DNA from: Streptomyces sp. BV286
GTDB lineage: Bacteria > Actinomycetota > Actinomycetes > Streptomycetales > Streptomycetaceae
Assembly (NCBI RefSeq): GCF_019090165.1
Contig: NZ_JAHRIB010000167.1
Coordinates: 71,333 to 135,332, forward strand
Length of the DNA stretch: 64,000 nucleotides
Direction of reading: 5' to 3'
A program made the position numbers and the translations under genes. Every line of letters begins with the position of its first letter. The first letter of the stretch is position 1. The notes under the pieces are model-generated. The model did no database searches, was not told the DNA's origin, and saw nothing but the letters and a program-made list of their open reading frames with translations. Positions 24,885-33,008 of the stretch are shown here, piece after piece.

Positions 24885-25391
24885 ATGCAGCCCGACAACA
24901 TGACGCCCGCCGTGAAGGCGGCCCTCCAAGAGTGGAAGGACGCTTACGACCATCAGCAGCAGTGCGCCATCAACGCCCTCTGCACGGCCCTGCCCGGCCT
25001 CGACCGCTCCCCCACCCCGCCCTACTGCTGCCCGGTGACCCTCGCCATCGACAAGCCCCGCGATCTCGGCGACGGCCGGATCTGCATCGACGACGACACC
25101 CGCGCCACCGTCGAGCTGGACTCCGTCCCCAACGAGCTGATCATCGAGGCCGTCCAAGCCGTCTTCGACGCTGCATGGTTCGACATGGAGGACGCCGAGC
25201 CCGGCACGTACAACTACGACGACGAGACGACCGGCGGGGAGTACGAAGTCGTCCTCGGCAAGGGGGACAACCCCCTGGGGCGTGTGTACGTCGGCTACGT
25301 GCATGTCCCGTACGCCGTGGAAGTCCTCGACGCCCTGAACACCGCCCGCCAGCGTCAACAGCAACGCCAGGCGGCCGGCGTAGTCGCCTGA
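24885..25391 (+). CDS. acidic hypothetical protein
   Basis: 168 residues; ATG 24885 lacks a strong ribosome site, so ATG 24900 is possible. Very acidic ('DAAWFDMEDAEPGTYNYDDE'), with a possible metal site from 'YCCPVTLAID'. Alpha/beta appearance and a Gln-rich C-terminus. Not recognised. It follows the repeat array directly, so it might be controlled from it. Confidence 0.65.
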   Translation: MQPDNMTPAVKAALQEWKDAYDHQQQCAINALCTALPGLDRSPTPPYCCPVTLAIDKPRDLGDGRICIDDDTRATVELDSVPNELIIEAVQAVFDAAWFDMEDAEPGTYNYDDETTGGEYEVVLGKGDNPLGRVYVGYVHVPYAVEVLDALNTARQRQQQRQAAGVVA

Positions 25392-25396
25392 CCTTC

Positions 25397-25442
25397 AAGT
25401 GACGTGACGCGGTTCTCCGTTCAGGCCTGCGTCACGTCACTT
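25397..25442. terminator. perfect 14-bp inverted repeat
   Basis: AAGTGACGTGACGC (25397-25410) and GCGTCACGTCACTT (25429-25442) flank an 18-nt spacer, between the end of the 24885 gene and the start of the double-PadR gene at 25461. It may be a terminator, or, given its place, an operator for the PadR protein. Confidence 0.6.
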
Positions 25443-25460
25443 CAGCAGCACAATGACGGC

Positions 25461-26102
25461 ATGACTGCTCTCCGGCTTACCAGAGCCACCCGTGACATCT
25501 TGCAGGTCTTAGGAGACGCCAGCCCGGCTGCGCCTGAGTGGGGCCTGACGATCTGCTGGAAGACGGGCCGCGGGCCCGGAACTGTGTACCCGATCCTTCA
25601 GCGCCTTGAAGAATGCGGGTGGGTGGCCGCGGACAACGTGGACAGTTCAGATCCTCGGATCTCCGGGCGCCGCTACTACGAGCTGACGTCGCACGGGCAC
25701 CGCATGAGGCAGTCCGTTCTCGTGCCGAGCCGCCTCCAACGATTCCTCCGCGCGGTAACCGGGGTGAAACCATTCGGCAGGTGGACACGAGTGGCGATCG
25801 ACATTGCCGACTATGCGTGTGAGCGTCACATAGCCGACGAGAACTTCGAGTTCTACGGCCTTGAGGCTGTCCGTGCCCTCGACTACGGCCCCGGCAGTGT
25901 CTATCCCGCCCTCAGCCGAATGGAGCGCGCCGGATGGCTCCTGAGCCGCCTGGAAGAGGAGACGCAGCCGAGGAAGGAAGCTCGGCCTCCCCGGGTCTAC
26001 TACCGGATCAACCCCGACAACCTCGTCGCGGTTCGGCAACGTGTTGCCGAATTGGACGCCGCTCGCCAGCGGCAGCGTCACGCGACCAGTGTGAGCATCT
26101 GA
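25461..26102 (+). CDS. regulator with two PadR-type domains
   Basis: 213 residues from ATG 25461. The first half ('GPGTVYPILQRLEECGWV', 'RRYYELTSHG') and second half ('GPGSVYPALSRMERAGWL', 'RVYYRINPD') each contain a PadR winged helix. Ordinary PadR proteins have one and dimerise, so this is likely a covalent dimer. Codon 17 is TTA (25509-25511), which makes translation bldA-dependent if the host is a Streptomyces. A 14-bp inverted repeat just upstream is a candidate operator. Confidence 0.85.
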   Translation: MTALRLTRATRDILQVLGDASPAAPEWGLTICWKTGRGPGTVYPILQRLEECGWVAADNVDSSDPRISGRRYYELTSHGHRMRQSVLVPSRLQRFLRAVTGVKPFGRWTRVAIDIADYACERHIADENFEFYGLEAVRALDYGPGSVYPALSRMERAGWLLSRLEEETQPRKEARPPRVYYRINPDNLVAVRQRVAELDAARQRQRHATSVSI

Positions 26103-26246
26103 CACTCAGCTGCCTCTCCGTTTCGCAGATCGGGGCCCCGCGACGGTAGCCCCGCCCGGCATGCATGGTCCCGTCCTCGCTCCCGCCCGCTCCACGGCGG
26201 CCGCTACCGCGGCCCGGCGCGCGGGACAGGACGGAGACCCCTCGCC

Positions 26247-26612
26247 GTGGCCCTTCGACGCCGCACCGGCCCCACGGACGCGGTGCGCAACCTCGTCCAC
26301 GTCCGTGACGGGGCACGCTGCGCCCGCTGCAACAGCCCCCGGGACCTGACCATCCACCACCGCGTCAACCGGGGGATGGGCGGAGCCCGCCAGGAGTGGA
26401 TCAATCAGCCGCAGAACCTCCTCCTGGTGTGCACGACGTGCAACACCTGGTTTGAGGACCACCCCCGCGAGTCGTACAGCTCCGGCTGGAAGGTCCGCCG
26501 TCCGATGCTCCCCGGCGAAGTACCCGTCACCTACCCGGGCAGAGCCGAGTACGTCCTCTACGCCGACGGCACCCGCATGCGCGTCGATGCCCTTGTCGGA
26601 GGCGCATCGTGA
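26247..26612 (+). CDS. HNH endonuclease
   Basis: 121 residues from GTG 26247 after GGAG. 'RDGARCARCN', 'LTIHHRVNRGMGG' and 'QNLLLVCTTCN' give the two CxxC pairs and the HH...N core of an HNH nuclease, with Zn/Mg-dependent DNA cleavage expected. HNH proteins beside terminases take part in packaging-site cleavage in many cos phages. This one lies 2.7 kb before the terminase and overlaps the next gene by 4 nt. Confidence 0.85.
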   Translation: MALRRRTGPTDAVRNLVHVRDGARCARCNSPRDLTIHHRVNRGMGGARQEWINQPQNLLLVCTTCNTWFEDHPRESYSSGWKVRRPMLPGEVPVTYPGRAEYVLYADGTRMRVDALVGGAS

Positions 26613-27022
26613 ACGCGACCCATAGCTTCCCTCTCACGATGCGCTGGTACGTGGCCCTGTGGCGCAGCGGCGGCACCCTGTCGTACTCGCGGATCTTCAG
26701 CTTCGACGACGACCGCAGGCGCACCATCGGCTTCGCGCTCACCGCCCTGGGCCGCACCGTCACCATCGGGCGGTTCGGTGGCCCGTGCGGCTCCCGTGAC
26801 CTGTGGTTCCGCGACTTCGGCCGCCGGTGGGGCCGGTACTCCGTCGGCGGCTGGCGTACGCGCCGGTGTGTGCCTTTCAGTACGGGGTGGATGCTGATGG
26901 AGCCCGGCGGGCGCCGCGGTGTCTCGGTGACGATCGCTTCCCGCACCCTGTGCGTCTTCCGGATGTTCACCGCGGCCGAGCTCCGAGCCCGCTTCGACAA
27001 CCCGCACAGGAAGACGGGATGA
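26609..27022 (+). CDS. Arg-rich hypothetical protein
   Basis: 137 residues from GTG 26609 (overlaps the HNH gene stop). Rich in Arg, Gly and aromatic residues ('RRWGRYSVGGWRTRR'), likely a beta-rich small domain. The start and stop overlaps on both sides indicate one transcript with the HNH gene. Not recognised. Confidence 0.65.
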   Translation: MNATHSFPLTMRWYVALWRSGGTLSYSRIFSFDDDRRRTIGFALTALGRTVTIGRFGGPCGSRDLWFRDFGRRWGRYSVGGWRTRRCVPFSTGWMLMEPGGRRGVSVTIASRTLCVFRMFTAAELRARFDNPHRKTG

Positions 27023-27177
27023 GCGCCGGCACGCCGCCGCGGGCCGTCCCCCGCGACGGCGACCAGCCACTCCCCGGCGGTGACCTCCTGGTGCTCCTTG
27101 TGATGCGTGAGATCGGCCGCGCCTACCTCCCCGTTGCGGACCCGGTGTACAGTTTCCCGGTAAGGACATCCGGCTAG
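27019..27177 (+). CDS. small coupled protein
   Basis: 52 residues, ATG 27019 overlapping the previous stop (ATGA). Pro-rich N-terminus, then 'GGDLLVLLVMREIGRAYL'. Its last third overlaps the promoter motif of the next gene. It may be real because of the overlap; no other support. Confidence 0.5.
   Translation: MSAGTPPRAVPRDGDQPLPGGDLLVLLVMREIGRAYLPVADPVYSFPVRTSG
27137..27151 (+). promoter_or_regulatory. CGGACnnGGTGTACA motif upstream of 27234
   Basis: CGGACCCGGTGTACA followed by GTTT, as in the three leader copies. It lies 83 nt before the ATG at 27234 and inside the end of a small coding frame. The downstream leader differs but has its own GC hairpins. Confidence 0.6.
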
Positions 27178-27233
27178 GGGAGGCCCCTGCCACCAGTGCC
27201 CACAGGGCGCGCACCCGGAAACGGGACAGCATC

Positions 27234-28280
27234 ATGAGCAGCACCGACTACGACAAGCTCCGTGCCGACGCAAAGGCCGAGGTCAACGACGAACTCGGCA
27301 AGGTCAAGGACCCCGCCCAACGGCGCGAAGTTGCCGAGGAGATCCGCGACCAGGCGTACATGGAACTCTCCATGCTGAAGGCAGAACGCCAGCGGCTCAT
27401 CGCTGCTGCGGCCCTGTACGAGTACGAGCCACAGTTGCACGAGAAGTTCGGCATCGGCCGCACCCAGGTCAAGCGCCTGGCCATGGACGCGCTTACCGGT
27501 GGGCTCGACGGCCGTGACGGGTGGATCAACCCCCCGAGCTGGCCTGCGAACCGCGCGGAGGCCGCCCGCAAGGCCGGTGTCCCGCACCCGAAGAACGCCA
27601 CCAGCCGGGCCGTCAAGATCGCCGCCCGCTACGAGGCCGCCGAAGCCCGCCGCGACACCGCCCTCGCGCACCTGGAAGACGTGTACGAGGAGCTCCGCAC
27701 CGTCGGCGGCCGGAGCAACGTCCCTGCCCTGGCGCGCCCCGACTTCGCGGCCATCCGCGACCAGGCCCGCCGCGGAGTCCTGGAGGAGTTCGCCAAGGTC
27801 GCCGTGTCCGACGAAGCGCGGCTGCGGCTCGTGGGGGAGTTCGTGGACCAGGAGGAGGAGAAGGTCGCCGATCTCCTGCCCAAGCGTGACGCTGCGGTGT
27901 GCAGTCTCGCCTTCTACACGACCGCCCGCGGTGTGTACTACTCCGCCGGCATCAGCCGCAACGCCATGAACCGCATCCTCGCGCGCGCGCTCGGCCTGCC
28001 CCGCGACGCGAAACTGCCCGACCGCACCAAGCAGCCGGCCGCTGCCCGAGCCGCCGGAGTCAGGTTCGTCAAGAACGCCGAGCAGCAGCTGCCTGACATC
28101 GCCACGGAGTACGAGGCCGCCAAGGCCCGCCAAGCCGCCGCCATCGAGATCCGCGACACGGCGATCCGCGTCATGCACGCAGCCCCGTACGGCTGGACCC
28201 CGCCACAGATCGCCGAGGCCATCGACCGCGACCCCAAGGTCGTACGCCGAGTCGTGTCACCCGACGAGAACCAGACGTGA
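27234..28280 (+). CDS. internally duplicated HTH-containing protein
   Basis: 348 residues, ATG 27234. Residues about 8-155 and 170-320 are two copies of one module: coiled helices ('DELGKVKDPAQRREVAEE' vs 'EEFAKVAVSDEARLRLVGE'), an HTH-like part ('KFGIGRTQVKRLAMDALT' vs 'SAGISRNAMNRILARALG'), then 'EAARKAGVPHPKNA' vs 'AAARAAGVRFVKNA' and 'IAARYEAAEARR' vs 'IATEYEAAKARQ'. A third HTH-like motif ('TPPQIAEAIDRDPKVVRR') ends the protein. Probably a DNA-binding regulator or packaging factor. Controlled by a GGTGTACA promoter. Confidence 0.8.
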   Translation: MSSTDYDKLRADAKAEVNDELGKVKDPAQRREVAEEIRDQAYMELSMLKAERQRLIAAAALYEYEPQLHEKFGIGRTQVKRLAMDALTGGLDGRDGWINPPSWPANRAEAARKAGVPHPKNATSRAVKIAARYEAAEARRDTALAHLEDVYEELRTVGGRSNVPALARPDFAAIRDQARRGVLEEFAKVAVSDEARLRLVGEFVDQEEEKVADLLPKRDAAVCSLAFYTTARGVYYSAGISRNAMNRILARALGLPRDAKLPDRTKQPAAARAAGVRFVKNAEQQLPDIATEYEAAKARQAAAIEIRDTAIRVMHAAPYGWTPPQIAEAIDRDPKVVRRVVSPDENQT

Positions 28281-28392
28281 AAATCCTTCAGCACAACCTG
28301 TAACGCCTGACGGGGCCACTACGTCTATGGCTGTGAAGGGTGGCCCTCCGCCCTTCGCCCGCAGGTGGTTCGGTTCGGTCATCACCCACCAG

Positions 28393-28427
28393 AGGCGGCT
28401 CCCTACCCCCCCCTCAGGGAGCCGCCT
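28393..28427 (+). terminator. 12-bp perfect hairpin
   Basis: AGGCGGCTCCCT (28393-28404) pairs with AGGGAGCCGCCT (28416-28427) about 110 nt after the 27234 gene. Terminator candidate, palindromic and so usable from either side. Confidence 0.6.
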
Positions 28428-28528
28428 CACCTCCACTTCGGCCCCCGTCCCCGATCGTGCACCGCTCCCACCACTCCCCCGGTGGCCGCAGCGGAGGCCC
28501 GAGACCGGACGGGGGCCGCAGACGTTTC

Positions 28529-28534
28529 TAGGAT
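28529..28534 (+). promoter_or_regulatory. TAGGAT -10 box
   Basis: Exact Streptomyces consensus -10, four nt before the GTG at 28539. The spacing is short for a leaderless start, so the true start could lie slightly further in. Confidence 0.4.
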
Positions 28535-28538
28535 CTCC

Positions 28539-28868
28539 GTGCCCCAGACGCTCAAGAGGCCCACGATCCGGCTGATCAACGGCCGCCGCATGCAGTGCAA
28601 GGACATCCCCGACGAAGCAATGTGTGACGCCGTACGCCGCGTCCCGCCCCCATCCCGCCCCGGCGCAGCACCCTGGCGGATGGCATGGGACGTACAAGCC
28701 GCCCTTGAAGCTGAGATCGGGCCCGTCCCCGACAAGCTGTTCCTCGCGAAGATCAGGAAGCTGTTCGCGAAGCGTCTCCTCGGCGGCTGCGACTGCGGAT
28801 GCCGCGGCGACTACCACCTGACCGAAGAGTGCGGCGGCAACAGCAGCGTCTGCGGATACTGCTACTGA
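28539..28868 (+). CDS. basic protein with C-terminal Cys cluster
   Basis: 109 residues from GTG 28539. A basic N-terminus ('QTLKRPTIRLINGRRMQ') and helical middle lead to a Cys-rich end ('GCDCGCRGDYH', 'CGYCY') with seven Cys, probably a metal-binding tail. It sits 42 nt before the terminase. Small Cys-rich proteins are common there in actinophages, but no role is assigned. Confidence 0.65.
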   Translation: MPQTLKRPTIRLINGRRMQCKDIPDEAMCDAVRRVPPPSRPGAAPWRMAWDVQAALEAEIGPVPDKLFLAKIRKLFAKRLLGGCDCGCRGDYHLTEECGGNSSVCGYCY

Positions 28869-28910
28869 CGAGAGGTCAGCCCGGGACGATAACAGTGCAG
28901 GCCCGGCACG

Positions 28911-30686
28911 GTGCGCCCCATGGCCGCCACGACCTCACCCACACACGTCGTCACGGCCGCGCACGCAAGCAAGGACCAGCGCCAAGGCGTCCGTTCTTCG
29001 GATGCCGCAAGCATCGCCGACCTGCTCCTGCGCGCACCCGTCCCCGCCCGCCGCGCCACGATCAAGACTCTCGACAACGCCGACCTGGCGCACGTCCTCA
29101 CCGAAGTCGAGCGCGAGACCGGCACCATGTACGGCCTGTGGCACGACACGCCCTCCGGATTCATTGAGGACGTGTTGGGGGAATCGATCTGGAGCAAGCA
29201 GCGAGAGATCGTGGACGCAGTCCCCTTCCACAAGCGGATCGCGGTCCCCGCAGGATTCGGCGTCGGGAAAACTTGGATCGCCGGGAGGCTGGTCGCGTGG
29301 GCGGGGGCCGTGAATCCCCCCGGGACGATGGTCATCGTCACTACCGCGACGAGATTTCGGCAGGTCAGAAACCAGCTCTGGCCGCATGTCCGAAGGACGA
29401 TCGCCCGCGCAGGCCTCCCCGGCTGGTGTGCCACCACCCAGTGGAAGATGCCCGACAGCTACGGCAACGACGTACTGGTTGCGTACGGCTTCACCGCACC
29501 TGAGGGCGACGAAGCCGCGATGCAAGGAATTCACGGCACCCCGAAGTTGCTCGTCATCGTGGACGAGGCCGGAGGTATCGCCCGCGGCATCGGCAACGGC
29601 ACCAACAACTTGCTGACGGGCGACGCGAGGATGCTCGCCATCGGCAACCCGCCGGCCGACGACCCGCGCTCCTGGTTCGAGGGCCTGTGTGACGAAGGGG
29701 ACAACCCCGAAGAGCCCACCACCGTCACCGTGCCGATCGCCACGCTCGACTCCCCCGCCATCACGAAAGAACGCGTCCCGTACTGCAACGACTGCCCGGC
29801 CGGCGTACCGAAGCACTCCCTCGCGCTCCACCTGCCAGACATGAGCTGGGTCGACCGAACCATCCGCGAGTACGGACAAGACCACCCGTACGTTGAAGCG
29901 AAGGTCTACGCCCGCTTCCCGAAAGGCGGCGGCGGCAAAGTCATCCCCATCACCTGGGTCGAAGACGCCCAGAAGAACGACGACCCGACCGGGCCCAGCT
30001 GGGTGCGCCTGTGCGACCTCGGCCTTGAAGGAGAGACGGCCACGCACACCGTCAAGCGCGGTTCCTGGGTGCGTCTCGGGGTGGACGTCGCGGCCGACGG
30101 CGGAGACGAGTTCACGATCTACCGGATCGTCGGCGACGCGATCGAGCACCGCCACCACTCCAGCGGCGCCGCCAACGACAACCAGGTCAAGGTCGCCAAG
30201 AAGATCTTGGAGGAGGTACACGCCGCGGAGCGCCTGGCGCAGGCCCTCGGGTCCACCGCGAAGGTCCACGTCAAGATCGACAAGAACGGGCTAGGTCACG
30301 GTGCCGTCGGCATGCTCGAAGTCTGGGGCGACAACGGCAAGCACAGCTCAGAGATCATCGGCGTCATGGTCTCCGAATCCCCCGAGCGTGACGACCCGGG
30401 CGCCGTAATGAGGCCATGGCGCAAAAGAGACGAGATGTGGCTCGCCACGCGCGCGCTCCTCCAGCCCGACCCCTCCACCGGCTCCGGCCGCCTACGTCTG
30501 CGAGTCGACCGTGAGGCAGGCATCCAGCTGACCACTCCGAACCTCGGCAACAACGCTGGCGGACACAGCGTCGTCGAGAGTAAGAAGCAGATGAAGGCCC
30601 GGGGGATGAAGAGCCCCGACCGCGCCGAAGGCATCCTCCTGGCCGTCTACGAGCCGTACGTCCGCCGTCGTGGCCTCATAGCCTGA
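28911..30686 (+). CDS. phage terminase large subunit
   Basis: 591 residues from GTG 28911 (ATG 28920 possible); no strong ribosome site. The large terminase is the motor ATPase and nuclease that packages phage DNA into heads. Walker A is 'PAGFGVGKTW' (residues 113-122), Walker B 'LLVIVDEAGG' (213-222, with D218-E219). The C-terminal RNase H-like nuclease shows 'RLGVDVAADGGDEFTIYR' and 'HVKIDKNGLGHG' with acidic residues in the expected places. Full length for the family. Portal and other head genes are not adjacent: the portal lies about 32 kb downstream. Confidence 0.85.
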   Translation: MRPMAATTSPTHVVTAAHASKDQRQGVRSSDAASIADLLLRAPVPARRATIKTLDNADLAHVLTEVERETGTMYGLWHDTPSGFIEDVLGESIWSKQREIVDAVPFHKRIAVPAGFGVGKTWIAGRLVAWAGAVNPPGTMVIVTTATRFRQVRNQLWPHVRRTIARAGLPGWCATTQWKMPDSYGNDVLVAYGFTAPEGDEAAMQGIHGTPKLLVIVDEAGGIARGIGNGTNNLLTGDARMLAIGNPPADDPRSWFEGLCDEGDNPEEPTTVTVPIATLDSPAITKERVPYCNDCPAGVPKHSLALHLPDMSWVDRTIREYGQDHPYVEAKVYARFPKGGGGKVIPITWVEDAQKNDDPTGPSWVRLCDLGLEGETATHTVKRGSWVRLGVDVAADGGDEFTIYRIVGDAIEHRHHSSGAANDNQVKVAKKILEEVHAAERLAQALGSTAKVHVKIDKNGLGHGAVGMLEVWGDNGKHSSEIIGVMVSESPERDDPGAVMRPWRKRDEMWLATRALLQPDPSTGSGRLRLRVDREAGIQLTTPNLGNNAGGHSVVESKKQMKARGMKSPDRAEGILLAVYEPYVRRRGLIA

Positions 30687-30783
30687 CCCAGATGACCGGC
30701 CGCAGAACCCGGAAGGCGGCGTGCGGACACCGGTTGAAGCGGCATACTGCCGCATCGGCTCGGCGAATCAAGGGGCGGAACCC

Positions 30784-31233
30784 ATGAACTACCTAATGAC
30801 TGAGGAGTATGCCGGGACGATGTCCACGGTTATCCCCGTGATCATGCTGGCCGGTGCAGTCGAAGTCGCAGTCCTGAATCAGAAGTGGCAACAAGGCTCA
30901 CACCTGCTGCTCCGGGCGTTCACCGGGGAGGGCCCGGAAATCACTCGTGACGAACGAGAGTCTATGCGCGGCATGTTCATGTTAGGCATAGTTTGGATCG
31001 GATTGTGCGTGGCCAGTTTCGTTGCCGAGACCGGTCTGATTCTGTGGCTGGTTGGAGACGAGCGCTCCCCCAGTCCGATCTTGGCGCTCTTCACCGCGTG
31101 GGTCAGCATTCTCGGTTTCAGTGTCGTCACGCTCGGCGGCTTCGCCCTAGCAATCAGGCGGCTCGTCATGACACTCCTTACGCCTCTCCGGAGGACAGAG
31201 CGACAGCAGAGGCCGGGGCAGGATCAGACGTAA
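30784..31233 (+). CDS. three-span membrane protein
   Basis: 149 residues, ATG 30784 with AAGGGG upstream. Hydrophobic segments around 10-25 ('TVIPVIMLAGAVEVAVL'), 62-88 ('MLGIVWIGLCVASFVAE') and 98-125 ('FTAWVSILGFSVVTLGG'). Codon 67 is TTA (30982-30984). Base composition is slightly lower in GC than its neighbours. Role unknown; lies between the terminase and a recombinase-like gene. Confidence 0.7.
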   Translation: MNYLMTEEYAGTMSTVIPVIMLAGAVEVAVLNQKWQQGSHLLLRAFTGEGPEITRDERESMRGMFMLGIVWIGLCVASFVAETGLILWLVGDERSPSPILALFTAWVSILGFSVVTLGGFALAIRRLVMTLLTPLRRTERQQRPGQDQT

Positions 31234-31293
31234 GGGATGATCTATTCCAGCGTCTGCGAGCCGCCCAACAGTCCACCCGTCATGATGGTGGGC

Positions 31294-32346
31294 ATGTCCA
31301 CTGCCGCACAGACGCCCACCGCGCCGTCACTGATCGCCCTCAGTCGCGCCGTGGACGAGTTGTGCGCCCTCCCCACGGAGAAGATGGGCTCCTCCAGCAA
31401 GAAGCACCTGCGGGCTCTACAGGGGGCGTTCGCGCGGGCTCTGAAGAATCACGGGCTCATCCCCGACGCGTACGACGATCTGGCTTCTCTGTTCTCGCCA
31501 CCCTCCGTGGACGAGTTCCTGCACTTGGCCGTCCGCGGCCTCATCCGCGGAGACGGCAAAACCATCCCCGAGTCCGACTCGCAGATCCGCGCCCGCATAC
31601 GCGCCATGGAGATCGTTGCCGCGCACACCGGGACCCCGTTCGCACCCCCCGAGAAGCCGCCCGTCCCGGCCCCGGCCCCGGTCGTTCCGCCCCCCACCCG
31701 CGCGCTGCTCCTGGACCACTTCAAGGGGCAGGTCGCGCGGTCCATCAGCGAGCCGTTCCGTATCCGCTTTCTCGCGATGTACGGCATCGTCCTCGACACT
31801 GGCGCCAGCTCCGGCACCCTCGCCGCCCAGCACGTGGCCCACCTTGCCCGCGACCTGTCCACCATCCGTATCCAGCGCCCCCGGCAGGGGCGTATGGCCG
31901 AACCGCCCCCGATCGAGGAATGGGAGCTGTCTCCCGCGACGCGCGATGCTCTCAACACCTACCTTCTGCTGTGGAAGGAACTGACGAAGCGCTACCAGCG
32001 GGGCCGGGAGCATGAGCAGAACGCGGTCAGACACTTGTGGGTGTCGCTGGAACACAACAATCGACGCTTGCCCGACGGCACGTTCGTCCAAGAACCGCCC
32101 GGCATGCCACTGCGCCCTCGGGGTGTCCAGCGCGTCTTCTTCCGCGCGGCCGAAGCCCTCAACGAGGAGATGGAAGTCCTCCAGAGCCAGCGCGACGCTC
32201 CGCAGGTCGGCGCCGCGGTACCGGAGTGGAAGCCCATGCCGACCCGCCTCGAACCGATCCGCCGGGCCGTCGAAGGCGAACTGCGTCAGCGCGAAGAATC
32301 AGTCGGCGTGCAGCAGGTCATCATCGTGCGCGGCCGGACCGCCTGA
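31294..32346 (+). CDS. tyrosine-recombinase-like protein, probably inactive
   Basis: 350 residues from ATG 31294; ATGs at 31237 and 31282 are alternatives. The C-terminal half follows the phage-integrase core: 'FLAMYGIVLDTGASSGTLAA' sits where the catalytic Arg helix ('LLLYTGLRxxEL') should be, then 'LSPATRDALNTYLLLWKEL', 'VRHLWVSLEHNN' and 'LRPRGVQRVFFRAAEAL'. The first Arg is replaced and no clear HxxR or Tyr is seen. It may be a DNA-binding relic. A Pro-rich linker at about 115-135 separates an N-terminal helical domain. Confidence 0.5.
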   Translation: MSTAAQTPTAPSLIALSRAVDELCALPTEKMGSSSKKHLRALQGAFARALKNHGLIPDAYDDLASLFSPPSVDEFLHLAVRGLIRGDGKTIPESDSQIRARIRAMEIVAAHTGTPFAPPEKPPVPAPAPVVPPPTRALLLDHFKGQVARSISEPFRIRFLAMYGIVLDTGASSGTLAAQHVAHLARDLSTIRIQRPRQGRMAEPPPIEEWELSPATRDALNTYLLLWKELTKRYQRGREHEQNAVRHLWVSLEHNNRRLPDGTFVQEPPGMPLRPRGVQRVFFRAAEALNEEMEVLQSQRDAPQVGAAVPEWKPMPTRLEPIRRAVEGELRQREESVGVQQVIIVRGRTA

Positions 32347-32353
32347 CCGGAAA

Positions 32354-32409
32354 CACCGATGGGCCGCCGGGCGAGACAGGGAAGGAACCCCATCGGTGCC
32401 CGGCGGCCC
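32354..32409. terminator. interlocked inverted repeats between convergent genes
   Basis: GGGCCGCCGGGC (32361-32372) pairs with GCCCGGCGGCCC (32398-32409), while CACCGATGGG (32354-32363) pairs with CCCATCGGTG (32389-32398). The order A-B-A'-B' allows either two alternative hairpins or an H-type pseudoknot. Position between two convergent genes supports a bidirectional terminator. Confidence 0.65.
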
Positions 32410-32424
32410 GTCAGACCGCGTTCA

Positions 32425-32838
32425 TCAGGCGGGAATGTACGACCCCGACACGGTGATGACCTCCGCCGCGGTGGCGCCCTCGGCGTCGCCGTAGAGATGC
32501 CCTACGTTCGCGAGTGCGGCCCCGTTCGCGGCCGTGGTCACCCGGAGCCGGTCGATCTGCGAACCGTCACTGCTCGCGTAGAGCAGGCCCTCGCCCGTCC
32601 ACACGCCGTTGTCGGCGTCCCGGCCGTCCAGCTCCAGCTGGAAGACGACGCGCACGCCGGCCTTCGCCGGTACCGGGAGCGTCAGGCCGAACCCGGCGTT
32701 GGACGCCGCGCTGGTCTCCTTCTTCGCGACGATCTGCGCGGTGAAGACGACGGCGCCGCTCGCGTCGACGAACTCGCCGGTGCCGACCGTGCCGTCCTCG
32801 CCCGCGACGTTCGTGAGCTTCGGGGTCCAAGAGGTCAT
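32425..32838 (-). CDS. small beta-rich protein, possibly structural
   Basis: 137 residues, ATG 32838 after GGAAGGA. Alternating Val/Ala/Gly/Asp pattern ('GEFVDASGAVVFTAQIV', 'VRVVFQLELDG') without Cys, typical of an all-beta domain. Such proteins occur as phage head-decoration or fibre-tip proteins, but no motif proves this. It has its own ribosome site and is flanked by hairpins on both sides, so it is probably a single-gene unit. Confidence 0.7.
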   Translation of the reverse strand: MTSWTPKLTNVAGEDGTVGTGEFVDASGAVVFTAQIVAKKETSAASNAGFGLTLPVPAKAGVRVVFQLELDGRDADNGVWTGEGLLYASSDGSQIDRLRVTTAANGAALANVGHLYGDAEGATAAEVITVSGSYIPA

Positions 32839-32943
32839 GTGGAAGTCCTTCCGTAAAAGATCCTGCCGGGGCGGCAGGCTCGGAGGACTGTGCAGGTCGG
32901 CGCATGCTTCCGTCTCGGGACGAGAAGGCGGCCGGAGATGAAC

Positions 32944-32979
32944 AGGCCTGGTACCGACGGGGGAGGCGGTACCAGGCCT
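32944..32979 (-). terminator. 13-bp perfect hairpin after the 33009 gene
   Basis: AGGCCTGGTACCG (32944-32956) pairs with CGGTACCAGGCCT (32967-32979) with a 10-nt loop. It ends the minus-strand operon that runs from 35650 to 33009. Confidence 0.65.
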
Positions 32980-33008
32980 AGACGCACTTTACTCCGCGTT
33001 CATCACAT

